From contig NZ_CP011144.1 of NCBI RefSeq assembly GCF_000972865.1, positions 1,612,001 through 1,676,000 of the forward strand: DNA of 64,000 nt, in the 5' to 3' direction. The notes under the pieces were generated by a model that worked only from the letters and a program-made list of their open reading frames with translations, ran no database searches and was not told the DNA's origin. Numbering within the stretch: position 1 is the first letter of the stretch; every line of letters begins with the position of its first letter. Origin of the DNA: Pseudoxanthomonas suwonensis (GTDB lineage: Bacteria; Pseudomonadota; Gammaproteobacteria; Xanthomonadales; Xanthomonadaceae). A program made the position numbers and the translations under genes. Below, piece by piece: positions 17,782-28,404 of this stretch.

Positions 17782-18974
17782 CCGCGACACCGTGCCATGC
17801 CGGCGGCGCCATGCCGTCACGCGCCGCGGCGCCAGCCCGCGCCGCCGTCCTGCTCCTGGCCTGCGCCACAGCGGCAGCGGCCACGGCGGCCACGGCCCAG
17901 CCGCCACACCTGCTGCCACGGCTGCTGGTGACCGCGCCGGGCCTGCCGGCGTGGTCGCTGGACCTGGAACGGCGGCTGCAGGCGATCGACGCCGGCCTGG
18001 CCGGTGGCGACATCGGCGTCTACGTGCTGCACCTGGAGCGCCGGGAGTCCTATGCCTACCGCGCCGACGAACCGTGGTACCTGGCCTCCGGGGTGAAGAT
18101 CCCGGTGGCCATCGCGGTGATGCGCGCGGTCGAGGACGGCGAGCTGTCGCTGGACACGCGGATCGCCTTGCGCGAGACCGATTTCGTCGACGGCGCCGGC
18201 GGCACCAACCGGCATCCGGCCGGCGCGCGGCTCACGGTGGCCTACCTGCTCGAGCAGATGGTCGTCTTCAGCGACAACACCGCCAGCGACGTGCTCATCC
18301 GCAGCGTCGGGCTGGAGCGGGTGAACGCGGTGGCGGCCGACCTGATCGACGCGCACATGCGCATCACCACCCTGGGCGACGTGCGCCGGCTGGCCTACGC
18401 CCAGTTCCATCCCGGCGCCAGCCGGCTGACCGCGCAGGACCTGCTGGCGCTGCAGCGCAGCCCGGCCGGGCAGGCGCGGGTGAACCGCCTGGCGCAGCTG
18501 CTGGCGGTGACCCCGAACGAGTTCATGCAGCCGGACCTGACCAGCGCATTCGAGGCCTACTACGCCACCCACCTCAACAGCGCCACCCTGGTCGACTACG
18601 GCCGCATGCTGGCCACGCTGGCCGAGGGCCAGGCGCTCGGCGACGAGGGCACCCGCTACCTGCTCGACCTGATGGCGCGGGTGCAGACCGGCAAGCAGCG
18701 GATCGTAGCCGGACTGCCGCGCCGGGCCGGCTTCGCGCACAAGACCGGCACCCAGTACCGGCGCACCTGCGACCTGGGCATTGCCACCGTGCCGGCGGCC
18801 ACCCGCACCGGTCCGCCGGCGCGGGTGGTGATCGCGGCCTGCGTACGCGGCACCGGCACCGCCGCTGGCGAGCGCGCGCTGCGCGACATTGGCGCCGCCG
18901 TCACCGCCTCCGGGGTATTCGTGGACAGCGCACCGCAACCCACCGTCTCTCCGATCCTCGCCACCCCGCCATGA
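17778..18974 (+). CDS. Class A beta-lactamase-like serine hydrolase (first of tandem pair)
   Basis: The 398-aa exported protein has an Ala-rich signal region (about 15-41). Penicillin-recognising motifs are in order: S104-G-V-K107 (SxxK), S165-D166-N167 (SDN) and K322-T-G (KTG). The SDN to KTG distance is about 155 residues, roughly 50 more than in TEM-type enzymes, and no clear omega-loop ExxLN motif is visible, so hydrolysis of beta-lactams is not assured; a peptidoglycan-directed or esterase role is possible. The start (ATGA overlap, 17778) couples it to the acyltransferase; an internal ATG at 17811 is the alternative. Confidence 0.82.
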   Translation: MTATPCHAGGAMPSRAAAPARAAVLLLACATAAAATAATAQPPHLLPRLLVTAPGLPAWSLDLERRLQAIDAGLAGGDIGVYVLHLERRESYAYRADEPWYLASGVKIPVAIAVMRAVEDGELSLDTRIALRETDFVDGAGGTNRHPAGARLTVAYLLEQMVVFSDNTASDVLIRSVGLERVNAVAADLIDAHMRITTLGDVRRLAYAQFHPGASRLTAQDLLALQRSPAGQARVNRLAQLLAVTPNEFMQPDLTSAFEAYYATHLNSATLVDYGRMLATLAEGQALGDEGTRYLLDLMARVQTGKQRIVAGLPRRAGFAHKTGTQYRRTCDLGIATVPAATRTGPPARVVIAACVRGTGTAAGERALRDIGAAVTASGVFVDSAPQPTVSPILATPP

Positions 18975-20086
18975 TCCGTCTTCCGCACCCGCTGCCCTGG
19001 CTGCTGCCCGCGTTGCTGCTGCTGGGAGGCTGTGGCCAGCGCCCGGCCTCGCCGGTGGAGCAGCAGGCGCAGGAACAGGCCGAAGCCGCACCCGCCGATG
19101 CGGCCGCCGCCTGGATCGCGCCGCTGGACGAAGCGGTGGCGGCGATCGACACGCGCATGCCCGGCCGCTTCGGCGTGCACGTCTCGCGCTTCGGCGACCA
19201 GGCCGGCACCCTGGACCGCGGCGAGGACCGCGCCTGGTACCTGTCCTCGACCATCAAGGTGCCGGTGGCGATCGCGGTGCTGGAGGCGGTCGACGCCGGC
19301 GACCTGTCGCTGGACGAGGAACGGGTGCTGGCCGAGAGCGACTTCGTCGACGGCGCCGGCGACATGCTGCAGCACCGGCCCGGCGAGCGCTTCACCATCG
19401 CCACGTTGCTGGAGAAGTCGCTGCGCGACAGCGACAGCACCGCCACCGACATGCTGATCCGCCGGATCGGCGAGGACCGGCTCAACCGGCGCATCGCCGC
19501 CTGGGTCGGCGACGGCTTCGGCCCGGTCACCACCATCCTGCAGGTGCGCTACGACGCCTACGGCGCGCTGCATCCCGGGGTCAAGGACCTGGACAACCGC
19601 CAGCTGCTGCAGCTGCGCCAGGCCGAGGCCGGCGAACCGCGCCTGCAGGCGCTGGCCGCCCTGCTCGGCGTGCCGCGCTCGCAGCTCAAGGCCGATTCGC
19701 TGCAGGCGGTGTTCGACGACTACTACGCCAGCGGCCGCAACGCCGCGACCCTGCCGGCCTTCGCCCGCCTGCTGGAGCGGCTGGTCGCCGGCGAACTGCT
19801 GTCGGAGTCCTCCACCGCGCTGCTGCTCGGGCACATGCGCGAGATCGGCACCGGCGGCCGCCGCATCCAGGCCGGCCTGCCCGCCGACGCCGACTTCGCC
19901 CAGAAGACCGGTACCCAGCAGCAGCGCGCCTGCAACGTCGGCATCCTCGACCCGGACCGCGGCCGCGACGGCGCCACCGTGGTGGTCGCCTGCGCCGAAG
20001 ACTTCGGCGAACTGGCGCAGGCCGAACAGGCGTTCCAGGCGCTGGGCCGGGCGCTGGCGCAGGCCGCGACCGACGCGAACGGCTGA
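18971..20086 (+). CDS. Class A beta-lactamase-like lipoprotein with SDS in place of SDN (second of tandem pair)
   Basis: The 371-aa paralogue of the preceding gene has a lipoprotein signal ending LGGC (Cys21). Motifs are S93-T-I-K96, S154-D155-S156 where SDN is expected, and K312-T-G. The two proteins share PVAIAV, ETDFVDGAGG/ESDFVDGAGD and KTGTQ..R.C blocks, so they are duplicates that have diverged in membrane anchoring and in the SDN loop. It overlaps the previous stop by ATGA and ends the operon. Whether it hydrolyses beta-lactams cannot be told from sequence. Confidence 0.82.
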   Translation: MIRLPHPLPWLLPALLLLGGCGQRPASPVEQQAQEQAEAAPADAAAAWIAPLDEAVAAIDTRMPGRFGVHVSRFGDQAGTLDRGEDRAWYLSSTIKVPVAIAVLEAVDAGDLSLDEERVLAESDFVDGAGDMLQHRPGERFTIATLLEKSLRDSDSTATDMLIRRIGEDRLNRRIAAWVGDGFGPVTTILQVRYDAYGALHPGVKDLDNRQLLQLRQAEAGEPRLQALAALLGVPRSQLKADSLQAVFDDYYASGRNAATLPAFARLLERLVAGELLSESSTALLLGHMREIGTGGRRIQAGLPADADFAQKTGTQQQRACNVGILDPDRGRDGATVVVACAEDFGELAQAEQAFQALGRALAQAATDANG

Positions 20087-20316
20087 GCGGATTCGCCTGC
20101 ACGGACACGGCAGAGCAACGGAGCACGCCCCCGCCAACGAGTACGTCCGTCGCGGACCTGTGCGGCGTGGCAACCCGGGGAAGGCGGCCGACGCACGCGT
20201 GGGCGGACTCGGGTCAACGATGGCCGCACTTTCTGTCGTTGCGGCGAAGCGGCAAGGCGGCACGCCACGCGCGGACGCGTGACAATCACCACCTCCGCTC
20301 CCGTCGAAGGCCGCCG

Positions 20317-20808
20317 ATGTCCTTTCCCGAATCGATCGTGCTGCGCCACGCGCGCCGCGACGACCTGCCACTGATCCTGGCCCTGATCGGCGAACTGGCC
20401 GAGTACGAGCGCCTGGCGCACGAAGCCGTGGCCGACGTGGCGATGCTGGACGAGGCCCTGTTCGGTCCCGCGCCGGCCGCCGAAGTGGTGATCGCCGAAA
20501 CGGACGGACAGGGTGCCGGCTTCGCCCTGTTCTTCACCAGCTTTTCCACCTTCCTCGGCCGTCGCGGGCTGTACCTGGAGGACCTGTTCGTGCGTCCGGC
20601 GTTCCGCGGCCGCGGCATCGGCCGGCGGCTGATGGTCCACCTGGCAGCGCTCGCAGTCGAGCGCGGCTGCGGCCGCTTCGAATGGTCGGTGCTGGACTGG
20701 AACGCACCGGCGATCGACTTCTACCGCCGCCTCGGCGCGGTGCCGATGGACGGCTGGACCGTGCAGCGGCTCAGCGGCGACGCCCTGCGCGCCCTGTCCA
20801 ACCGCTGA
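20317..20808 (+). CDS. GNAT family N-acetyltransferase
   Basis: The 163-aa protein contains the acetyl-CoA pyrophosphate loop in LFVRPAFRGRGIGRRLM (around residue 95) and ends with LDWNAPAIDFYRRLGA. The fold and the LYLEDLFVRP block resemble the diamine/spermidine acetyltransferase-like branch of GNAT enzymes. The 230-bp gap before it holds no recognisable feature. Substrate unknown. Confidence 0.85.
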   Translation: MSFPESIVLRHARRDDLPLILALIGELAEYERLAHEAVADVAMLDEALFGPAPAAEVVIAETDGQGAGFALFFTSFSTFLGRRGLYLEDLFVRPAFRGRGIGRRLMVHLAALAVERGCGRFEWSVLDWNAPAIDFYRRLGAVPMDGWTVQRLSGDALRALSNR

Positions 20809-20822
20809 CTGCCCCGCTTCAC

Positions 20823-20920
20823 TGTAGGAGCTGGCTTCAGCCGGCGACACGCCACGTAGGTACAGGCGACGCCCTCATGGTTCCGACGCCCGTGTCGCCG
20901 GCTGAAGCCAGCTCCTGCAG
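20823..20920. repeat. Single GTAGGAGC-family palindromic unit
   Basis: One complete unit opens with CTGTAGGAGCTGGCTTCAGC and closes with GCTGAAGCCAGCTCCTGCAG, giving a near-perfect terminal inverted repeat. It lies between the GNAT and yihY-like genes. Confidence 0.9.
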
Positions 20921-21009
20921 AAAACCAGTGCTTTGCGACCCGGCGCTCACACCTCGCCAACATCGCGGACGGGATGCTGGCCGCGCCCGCCCATGCCCGT
21001 CGCCTCCGC

Positions 21010-21945
21010 ATGCCCCGACCATCACCCGCCAAGCTGCGCCGACACCTGGAGCGCCTGCAACAAAGCCTGCCGGCCGCCCTGGTCAAGCGCTTCGTCGAGG
21101 CCGACCTGATGACCCAGGCCGCCTCGCTGTCCTTCTACACCCTGCTGTCGCTGGCGCCGCTGCTGGTACTGCTGCTGTGGCTCACCGCCTCGCTCTACCC
21201 GCCGGCGCAGCAGTCGCTGGTGGCGCAGATCGGCGACCTGGCCGGCGCCGAGGCGGCCGCCGTGGCCGATACGGTGATCCGCAACGCCGACGAGCAGCCC
21301 GACGTGGGTTCCCTGGCCGGGATATTCAGCACCGCGCTGCTGTTCATCGGCTCCACCATCGTCTTCGCCCAGCTGCAGGGCGCGCTGAACCTGATCTTCC
21401 GCACCGACGGCGAGCAGTTGGGCGGCCTGCGCGCCTGGCTGCGCAAGCGGGTGTTCTCGCTGGGCGTGGTGCTGGCGCTGGGCTTCCTGCTGATCGTGTC
21501 GATGATCGCCACCACCGCGCTGCAGGTGGTGTTCGCGCACCTGCCCTCGCTGCTGCCGGCGATCGGTTACGTGACCACCCTGTTTCTGTACGCGCTGGCC
21601 TTCGCCTTCCTCTACCACTACCTGCCGGACCGGCGCGTGGCGTGGCGGCAGGCGTTCCTGGGCGGGGCGATCACCGCTGTGCTGTTCGCCCTGGGCCGCT
21701 ACCTGATCGGGCTGTACCTGGCCCAGGCCGCGCCCGGCAGCGCGTACGGTTCGATGGGCGCACTGGTCCTGCTGTTGCTGTGGATGTATTACGCGGCGGT
21801 GGTGTTCTTCGCCGGCGCGCTGATCACCGCGGTGATCGACGAGCGCACGCATTCGCGGCAACGGTTGCGGGAAGCGGGGTTCGAGGGGGTGCCGGCGCCT
21901 TCTGAGTCAGGGTCGGCTTCGTCGGAGGAAAGCGAAAGACGCTGA
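21010..21945 (+). CDS. YihY/UPF0761 family (BrkB-like) inner-membrane protein
   Basis: The 311-aa protein has about six membrane segments. MTQAASLSFYTLLSLAPLLVLLL, AYGSMGALVLLLLWMYYAA and FFAGALITAVIDER are typical of the YihY family, once misannotated as ribonuclease BN and of unknown function. The start at 21010 is preferred; an in-frame ATG at 20974 adds 12 residues. The C-terminus carries an acidic Ser-rich tail. Confidence 0.88.
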   Translation: MPRPSPAKLRRHLERLQQSLPAALVKRFVEADLMTQAASLSFYTLLSLAPLLVLLLWLTASLYPPAQQSLVAQIGDLAGAEAAAVADTVIRNADEQPDVGSLAGIFSTALLFIGSTIVFAQLQGALNLIFRTDGEQLGGLRAWLRKRVFSLGVVLALGFLLIVSMIATTALQVVFAHLPSLLPAIGYVTTLFLYALAFAFLYHYLPDRRVAWRQAFLGGAITAVLFALGRYLIGLYLAQAAPGSAYGSMGALVLLLLWMYYAAVVFFAGALITAVIDERTHSRQRLREAGFEGVPAPSESGSASSEESERR

Positions 21946-21960
21946 CTGGCTGGGGGCGCT

Positions 21961-22206
21961 GGCTTCGGAAGGGGCCGTCGTGCCCTGGGGGCATGGCGCA
22001 TCGCTCCGCTGCGGCATCCTGCCTCCGAGTCGCGACCGCAGCACATCCATGTGCTGCTTGCGCCATGCCCCCTGGGCACGACGGCCTCGGGAGCTTTGGG
22101 GGGCGTGGCTTCGATCGGAGGAACAACAGCAAAGCCGCCTCCCCGGCCCTTCCTTTCACCTGTGGACGAAAGGAAGGGAAACCCATGGCAGCACTGCCTT
22201 CTGTAG
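21961..22206. repeat. Hairpin element A, copy 1
   Basis: A conserved 245-bp block shared with 45199-45437. It contains a long inverted repeat: about 31 bases at 21970-22000 (GGGGCCGTCGTGCCC core) matching 22059-22089, which enclose a second perfect stem GCAGCACATCCATGTGCTGC (22038-22057). The block ends in AACCCATGGCAGCACTGCC and runs straight into GTAGGAGC-family repeats. No ORF in it looks real. Confidence 0.88.
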
Positions 22207-22417
22207 GAGCCCAGCTTGCTGGCGACACGGGCGTCGGAACCACGAGGGCGTCGCCTGGGCCGACGGCGTCGTGTCGCCGGCTGAACCCGGCTCCTACAAC
22301 AGCCACAGCGCGGCCGCTTTTCTGTAGGAGCTGACTTCAGTCGGCGACACGGGCGTCGAAACCACGAGGGCGTCGCCTGGGCCGACGGCGTCGGGTCGCG
22401 GTCATGCCCGCTCCTAC
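22203..22417. repeat. Two GTAGGAGC-family units between elements A and B
   Basis: Units at about 22203-22300 and 22323-22417 lie in the middle of the composite intergenic module between yihY and dnaG. The second ends in a variant tail (GGTCATGCCCGCTCCTAC) rather than the usual GGCTGAACCCGG form. Confidence 0.9.
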
Positions 22418-22444
22418 AAAAGCCGTGCGCTGCTCATCGCCTGT

Positions 22445-22603
22445 GAACGAAGCCACGCCCCCAAAAGCTCCCGAAGACGTGGCGGGCCGGGAGTATTGCG
22501 GTAGCGGCCATGGATGGCCGCGTCGGCGAGTCGGCACAGGGATGTGCCGCCGAGACGACCGCAATACTCCCGGCCTGCCACGGCTCCGCCCGAAGCCGAC
22601 CGC
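22445..22603. repeat. Hairpin element B, copy 1
   Basis: A block of about 160 bp shared with 45679-45835. Its arms CCGGGAGTATTGCGGT and ACCGCAATACTCCCGG are inverted, and inside is the smaller palindrome CGGCACAGGGATGTGCCG (22532-22549). It ends about 90 bp before dnaG; the rest of the 750-bp intergenic region holds nothing recognisable. Confidence 0.88.
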
Positions 22604-22695
22604 CTCCGGCGCTCTTGGCTCTTGGCTCTTGATCCAGGACCGCAGGACCCACGGAAACCGGAACAGTTTCCCTACGGGATGGATATTCTATTGCG

Positions 22696-24417
22696 ATGGC
22701 CCGCCTGTCCGACGCGTTCATCGACGACCTGCTCGCGCGCTCCGACATCGTCGAGGTGGTCGGGTCGCGGGTGCCGCTCAAGCGCAAGGGGCGCGAGTAC
22801 GCCGCGCCGTGCCCGTTCCACGACGAACGCACGCCCTCGTTCTACGTCTCCCCGACCAAGCAGTTCTACCACTGCTTCGGCTGCGGCGCGCACGGCACCG
22901 CGATCAGCTTCCTGATGAACTACGACCGCCTCGAGTTCCTCGACGCGGTCGAGGAACTGGCCCGCCGCGCCGGCATCGAGGTGCCGAAGGAGACCCGGCA
23001 GAACAACCAGGACAGCGACCTGCGCGACCAGTACGCCGCGCTGGAGGCCGCGGCCAAGCTGTTCCAGCGCCAGCTGGCCGACAGCCAGCGCGCACGCGAC
23101 TACCTCGACAGCCGCGGCGTGGATGCCGAGAACCGCGCCCGCTTCGCCATCGGCTACGCCGCCGACGGCTATTCCACCCTCAAGGACGCCCTGGGCACCG
23201 ACGAGCGCCGGCTCAAGCTGCTAGACCGCACCGGCATGCTGTCGAAGAACGACCGCGGCCACGTCTACGACAAGTTCCGCGACCGGGTCATGTTCCCGAT
23301 CCACGACCGGCGCGGGCGGGTGATCGCCTTCGGCGGCCGCGTGCTCGACAAGGACGCCAGCCCCAAGTACCTCAACTCGCCCGAGACCCCGCTGTTCCAC
23401 AAGGGCCGCGAACTGTACGGCCTGTGGCAGGCGCGCCAGGCCAACCAGAAGCTGGAACGGCTGATCGTGGTCGAGGGCTACATGGACGTGGTCGCCCTGT
23501 TCCAGCACGGCGTCACCCAGGCCGTGGCCACGCTCGGCACCGCCACCACCGCCGACCACGCCGAACTGCTGTTCCGCAACGCCCCGGACGTGTACTTCTG
23601 CTTCGACGGCGACGCCGCCGGCCGCCGCGCCGGCTGGCGCGCGGTCGAATCGGTGCTGCCGCGGATGAAGGACGGCCGCCAGGCCTTCTTCCTGTTCCTG
23701 CCCGAGGGCGAGGACCCGGACACGATCGTGCACAAGGAAGGCGCGGCCGGCTTCGACGCGCGCCTGGCCCAGGCCACGCCGCTGTCGCAGTTCTTCTTCG
23801 ACGAGATCGGCCGCGACACCAACCGCGGCACCCTCGACGGCCGCGCGCGGCTGGCCGAGCGCGCGCGGCCGCTGCTGGCGCAGCTGCCCGACGGCGCCTT
23901 CGCCGACCTGATGCGACAGGAACTGCAGCGCCAGACCGGAGTGGACACGGCCAAGCCGGCCGCCGCGACGCCGCGTCCGCCGGCGCGCGGCGCCGCGCCG
24001 GCGCAGAAGCGCAGCCTGGTACGCAGCGCGATCGCCCTGCTGCTGCAGCAGCCGGCGCTGGGCCTGCAGCTGGAACGGCCCTACCGCTTCGCCGAGCTGC
24101 GCCTGCCGGGCGTGCCGCTGATGCTGGAGATCCTCGACGTGGTGCAGCAACGCCCCGAGATCAGCACCGGCGCCCTGCTGGAACACTTCGCCGAGCACGA
24201 ACAGGCCGAGGCGCTGCGCCGGCTCGCCGCGCAGGCGTTGCCGGGCGAGGACGCCAGCTGGGCGCACGAACTGCACGACGCGGTCGCCCAGCTGGAGCGG
24301 CAGACCCTGCAGCAGCGCATCGACGAACTGCAGCAGAAGCAGCGCGCGCAGGGCCTGGACGAAACCGACAAGTACGAGATGCGGATGCTGCTGCAGGCAC
24401 TGGTCGGACGCGCCTGA
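22696..24417 (+). CDS. dnaG: DNA primase
   Basis: Synthesises RNA primers at the replication fork. The 573-aa protein has the N-terminal zinc-binding motif C39/H42...C60/C63 (CPFH and CFGC), the RNA-polymerase-like core, the TOPRIM segment VVEGYMDVVAL (around 259) with FDGDAAGR, and a C-terminal DnaB-interaction region. MARLSDAFIDDLLARSDIVEVV is the conserved N-terminus. rpoD is not the next gene, so the standard rpsU-dnaG-rpoD order is broken on both sides. Confidence 0.97.
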   Translation: MARLSDAFIDDLLARSDIVEVVGSRVPLKRKGREYAAPCPFHDERTPSFYVSPTKQFYHCFGCGAHGTAISFLMNYDRLEFLDAVEELARRAGIEVPKETRQNNQDSDLRDQYAALEAAAKLFQRQLADSQRARDYLDSRGVDAENRARFAIGYAADGYSTLKDALGTDERRLKLLDRTGMLSKNDRGHVYDKFRDRVMFPIHDRRGRVIAFGGRVLDKDASPKYLNSPETPLFHKGRELYGLWQARQANQKLERLIVVEGYMDVVALFQHGVTQAVATLGTATTADHAELLFRNAPDVYFCFDGDAAGRRAGWRAVESVLPRMKDGRQAFFLFLPEGEDPDTIVHKEGAAGFDARLAQATPLSQFFFDEIGRDTNRGTLDGRARLAERARPLLAQLPDGAFADLMRQELQRQTGVDTAKPAAATPRPPARGAAPAQKRSLVRSAIALLLQQPALGLQLERPYRFAELRLPGVPLMLEILDVVQQRPEISTGALLEHFAEHEQAEALRRLAAQALPGEDASWAHELHDAVAQLERQTLQQRIDELQQKQRAQGLDETDKYEMRMLLQALVGRA

Positions 24418-24458
24418 GCCGGCTTACCCTGCGGGAAAACATCCCCGGGAAGCCCTCC

Positions 24459-26876
<2,418 letters not shown>

Positions 26877-26925
26877 GTACGGCGGCACGCCGGGCAGCCA
26901 CGGCCGGCGTGCTAGGATCGCGCCT

Positions 26926-27037
26926 CGAAGGGGAGTAGCCCTCCCATCGCTGGTGTCGTCATGACGGACCTCCGGTCCCGGCACAGCGGCAGGCCTCCGG
27001 CCTGTGGGCAAGACCTTCGCCGCCCCGCGGCGAAGGT
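26926..27037 (+). promoter_or_regulatory. yybP-ykoY (Mn2+) riboswitch with alternative hairpin, upstream of terC
   Basis: The leader holds GAAGGGGAGTAGCC at its 5' side and GGGCAAGACCTTCG at its 3' side, the two hallmark conserved loops of the yybP-ykoY riboswitch; P1 forms from CGAAGG (26926-26931) and CCTTCG (27014-27019). The same CCTTCG strand can instead pair downstream in a perfect 10-bp hairpin (27013-27022 with 27028-27037), so the two states exclude each other. No U-tract follows, so control by Rho or translation is more likely than intrinsic termination. TerC-family genes are known targets of this Mn2+ sensor. Confidence 0.87.
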
Positions 27038-27104
27038 GCGTCCGGTTTCCACCGGCAGCCGATGCAGGTTCGCCGCGGCCCCTGGAACCTTCCCGGAATC
27101 CCCC

Positions 27105-27359
27105 ATGCAACACCCCGCCTGCAGGACCGCGACCCTGGCCATGACCGGACGCCAGGGCATCGAGACCGGCTGTCGCCTCCCGCGCCACGGCATCCGCCCG
27201 GACCACGAACGGGATCGCCCGATCGCCCGCGCCGAGCCGACCATGGCGCCGCGTGCCCCCGGCCGCGCCGACGACCGGCACGCCTTCCGCGACCGTTACG
27301 GCCACTCCGACTGCCGCTCCCACAAGCCGCGCAAGGCCAGCTTCCTGCCTGGCTCCTGA
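27105..27359 (+). CDS. Possible 84-aa leader ORF between riboswitch and terC
   Basis: An ATG at 27105 opens an 84-codon frame (MQHPACRTATLAMTG...) that closes 87 nt before terC. It is Arg/His-rich with no recognised domain and no clear ribosome-binding site. The same open frame extends upstream to an ATG at 26961 inside the riboswitch, which weakens it. It may be a leader peptide in a long 5' UTR or a chance open frame in GC-rich DNA. Confidence 0.25.
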   Translation: MQHPACRTATLAMTGRQGIETGCRLPRHGIRPDHERDRPIARAEPTMAPRAPGRADDRHAFRDRYGHSDCRSHKPRKASFLPGS

Positions 27360-27446
27360 CGCCACGTATCCTGCCGTTCGCCCCCACCACGCCGCGTGCA
27401 CCCGCACGCTGGCACCCTCCGGCCGCAGCCCCGAGACCGAGCCCCC

Positions 27447-28181
27447 ATGGACGCCCTGCTCACCCCCGAAATCTGGATCGCCCTGGCCACCCTGACCGCG
27501 CTGGAGCTGGTCCTGGGCATCGACAACATCATCTTCATCTCGATCCTGGCCAGCCGCCTGCCGCCGGAACAGCGCGAAAAGGCGCGCCGGCTGGGCATCG
27601 CCGGTGCGGCGATCACCCGCCTGATGCTGCTGTTCGCGATCGTCTGGATCACCCGCCTGACCTATCCGCTGTTCGAGCTGTTCGGCCACGTCTTCTCGTG
27701 GCGCGACCTGATCCTGATCGGCGGCGGCCTGTTCCTGATCGCCAAGGCCACGGTCGAGATCCACCACAAGATCGAGGGTGTCGGCGGCGAGCCGAGCCTG
27801 AAGCGCGTGGCCACGTCCTTCGGCGGGGTGATCACCCAGATCATGCTGCTGGACATCGTGTTCTCGCTGGACTCGATCATCACCGCGGTGGGCATGGTCG
27901 ACGAGCGCTGGGTGATGGTCACCGCGATCCTGGTGTCGATCGCCTTCATGCTGGCCTTCGCCGGACCGATCGGCGAGTTCGTCGAGCGCCACCCGACGGT
28001 CAAGGTGCTGGCACTGAGCTTCCTGATCATGATCGGCCTGGTGCTGATCGCCGACGGCTTCGGCCTGCACATCCCGAAGGGCTACGTGTACACCGCCATG
28101 GCGTTCTCGGTGTTCGTCGAGGCGATCAACATGTGGATCCGGCGGCGCGAACAGCGGGCTGCCCATGCGAAGACCGGCTGA
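27447..28181 (+). CDS. TerC family integral membrane protein (Alx/YkoY-like)
   Basis: The 244-aa protein has about seven membrane segments with the paired acidic motifs LGIDNIIFISILA (about 27-39) and LDIVFSLDSIITAVGM (about 133-148) that define TerC proteins. Alx/YkoY-type members export Mn2+ and some load exported Mn-dependent proteins. The long 5' leader with a yybP-ykoY riboswitch supports Mn2+ export or homeostasis here. The start at 27447 begins the conserved MDALLTPEIW N-terminus. Confidence 0.92.
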   Translation: MDALLTPEIWIALATLTALELVLGIDNIIFISILASRLPPEQREKARRLGIAGAAITRLMLLFAIVWITRLTYPLFELFGHVFSWRDLILIGGGLFLIAKATVEIHHKIEGVGGEPSLKRVATSFGGVITQIMLLDIVFSLDSIITAVGMVDERWVMVTAILVSIAFMLAFAGPIGEFVERHPTVKVLALSFLIMIGLVLIADGFGLHIPKGYVYTAMAFSVFVEAINMWIRRREQRAAHAKTG

Positions 28182-28191
28182 GGCCACGCCC

Positions 28192-28228
28192 GTGCCGCCG
28201 CTCCGGCCTCGCGCCGGGGTGGCGGCAC
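28192..28228 (+). terminator. Stem-loop after terC
   Basis: GTGCCGCC (28192-28199) pairs with GGCGGCAC (28221-28228), enclosing an inner CCGG/CCGG stem. There is no U-tract, so it may be a 3' stabiliser or a weak terminator between convergent terC and ctaB. Confidence 0.4.
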
Positions 28229-28280
28229 AGCGGAGACCGCGGGATGCCACGTGCGGGGAAGCAAACGCCCCCGCTCCTTG

Positions 28281-28375
28281 TGTAGGAGCCGGGTTCAGCC
28301 GGCGACACGGGCGTCGGAACCACGAGGCAGTCGCCTGTGCCGCGTGGCGTGTCGCCGGCTGAACCCGGCTCCTGC
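28281..28375. repeat. Single GTAGGAGC-family palindromic unit
   Basis: One complete unit opens with TGTAGGAGCCGGGTTCAGCC and closes with GGCTGAACCCGGCTCCTGC. It lies between the convergent terC and ctaB genes. Confidence 0.9.
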
Positions 28376-28404
28376 AAAAACCGTCCGCCGGCCAGAAGGC
28401 CCAG

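Noticed and set aside
17778..20086. Annotating the pair as penicillinase resistance genes
   Set aside because: SDN variant, long insert and unclear deacylation residue make resistance unproven; kept as beta-lactamase-like.
21961..22603. Small protein genes inside the composite module
   Set aside because: Frames are in hairpin DNA shared with 45199-45835, are not preserved between the copies and lack ribosome-binding sites.
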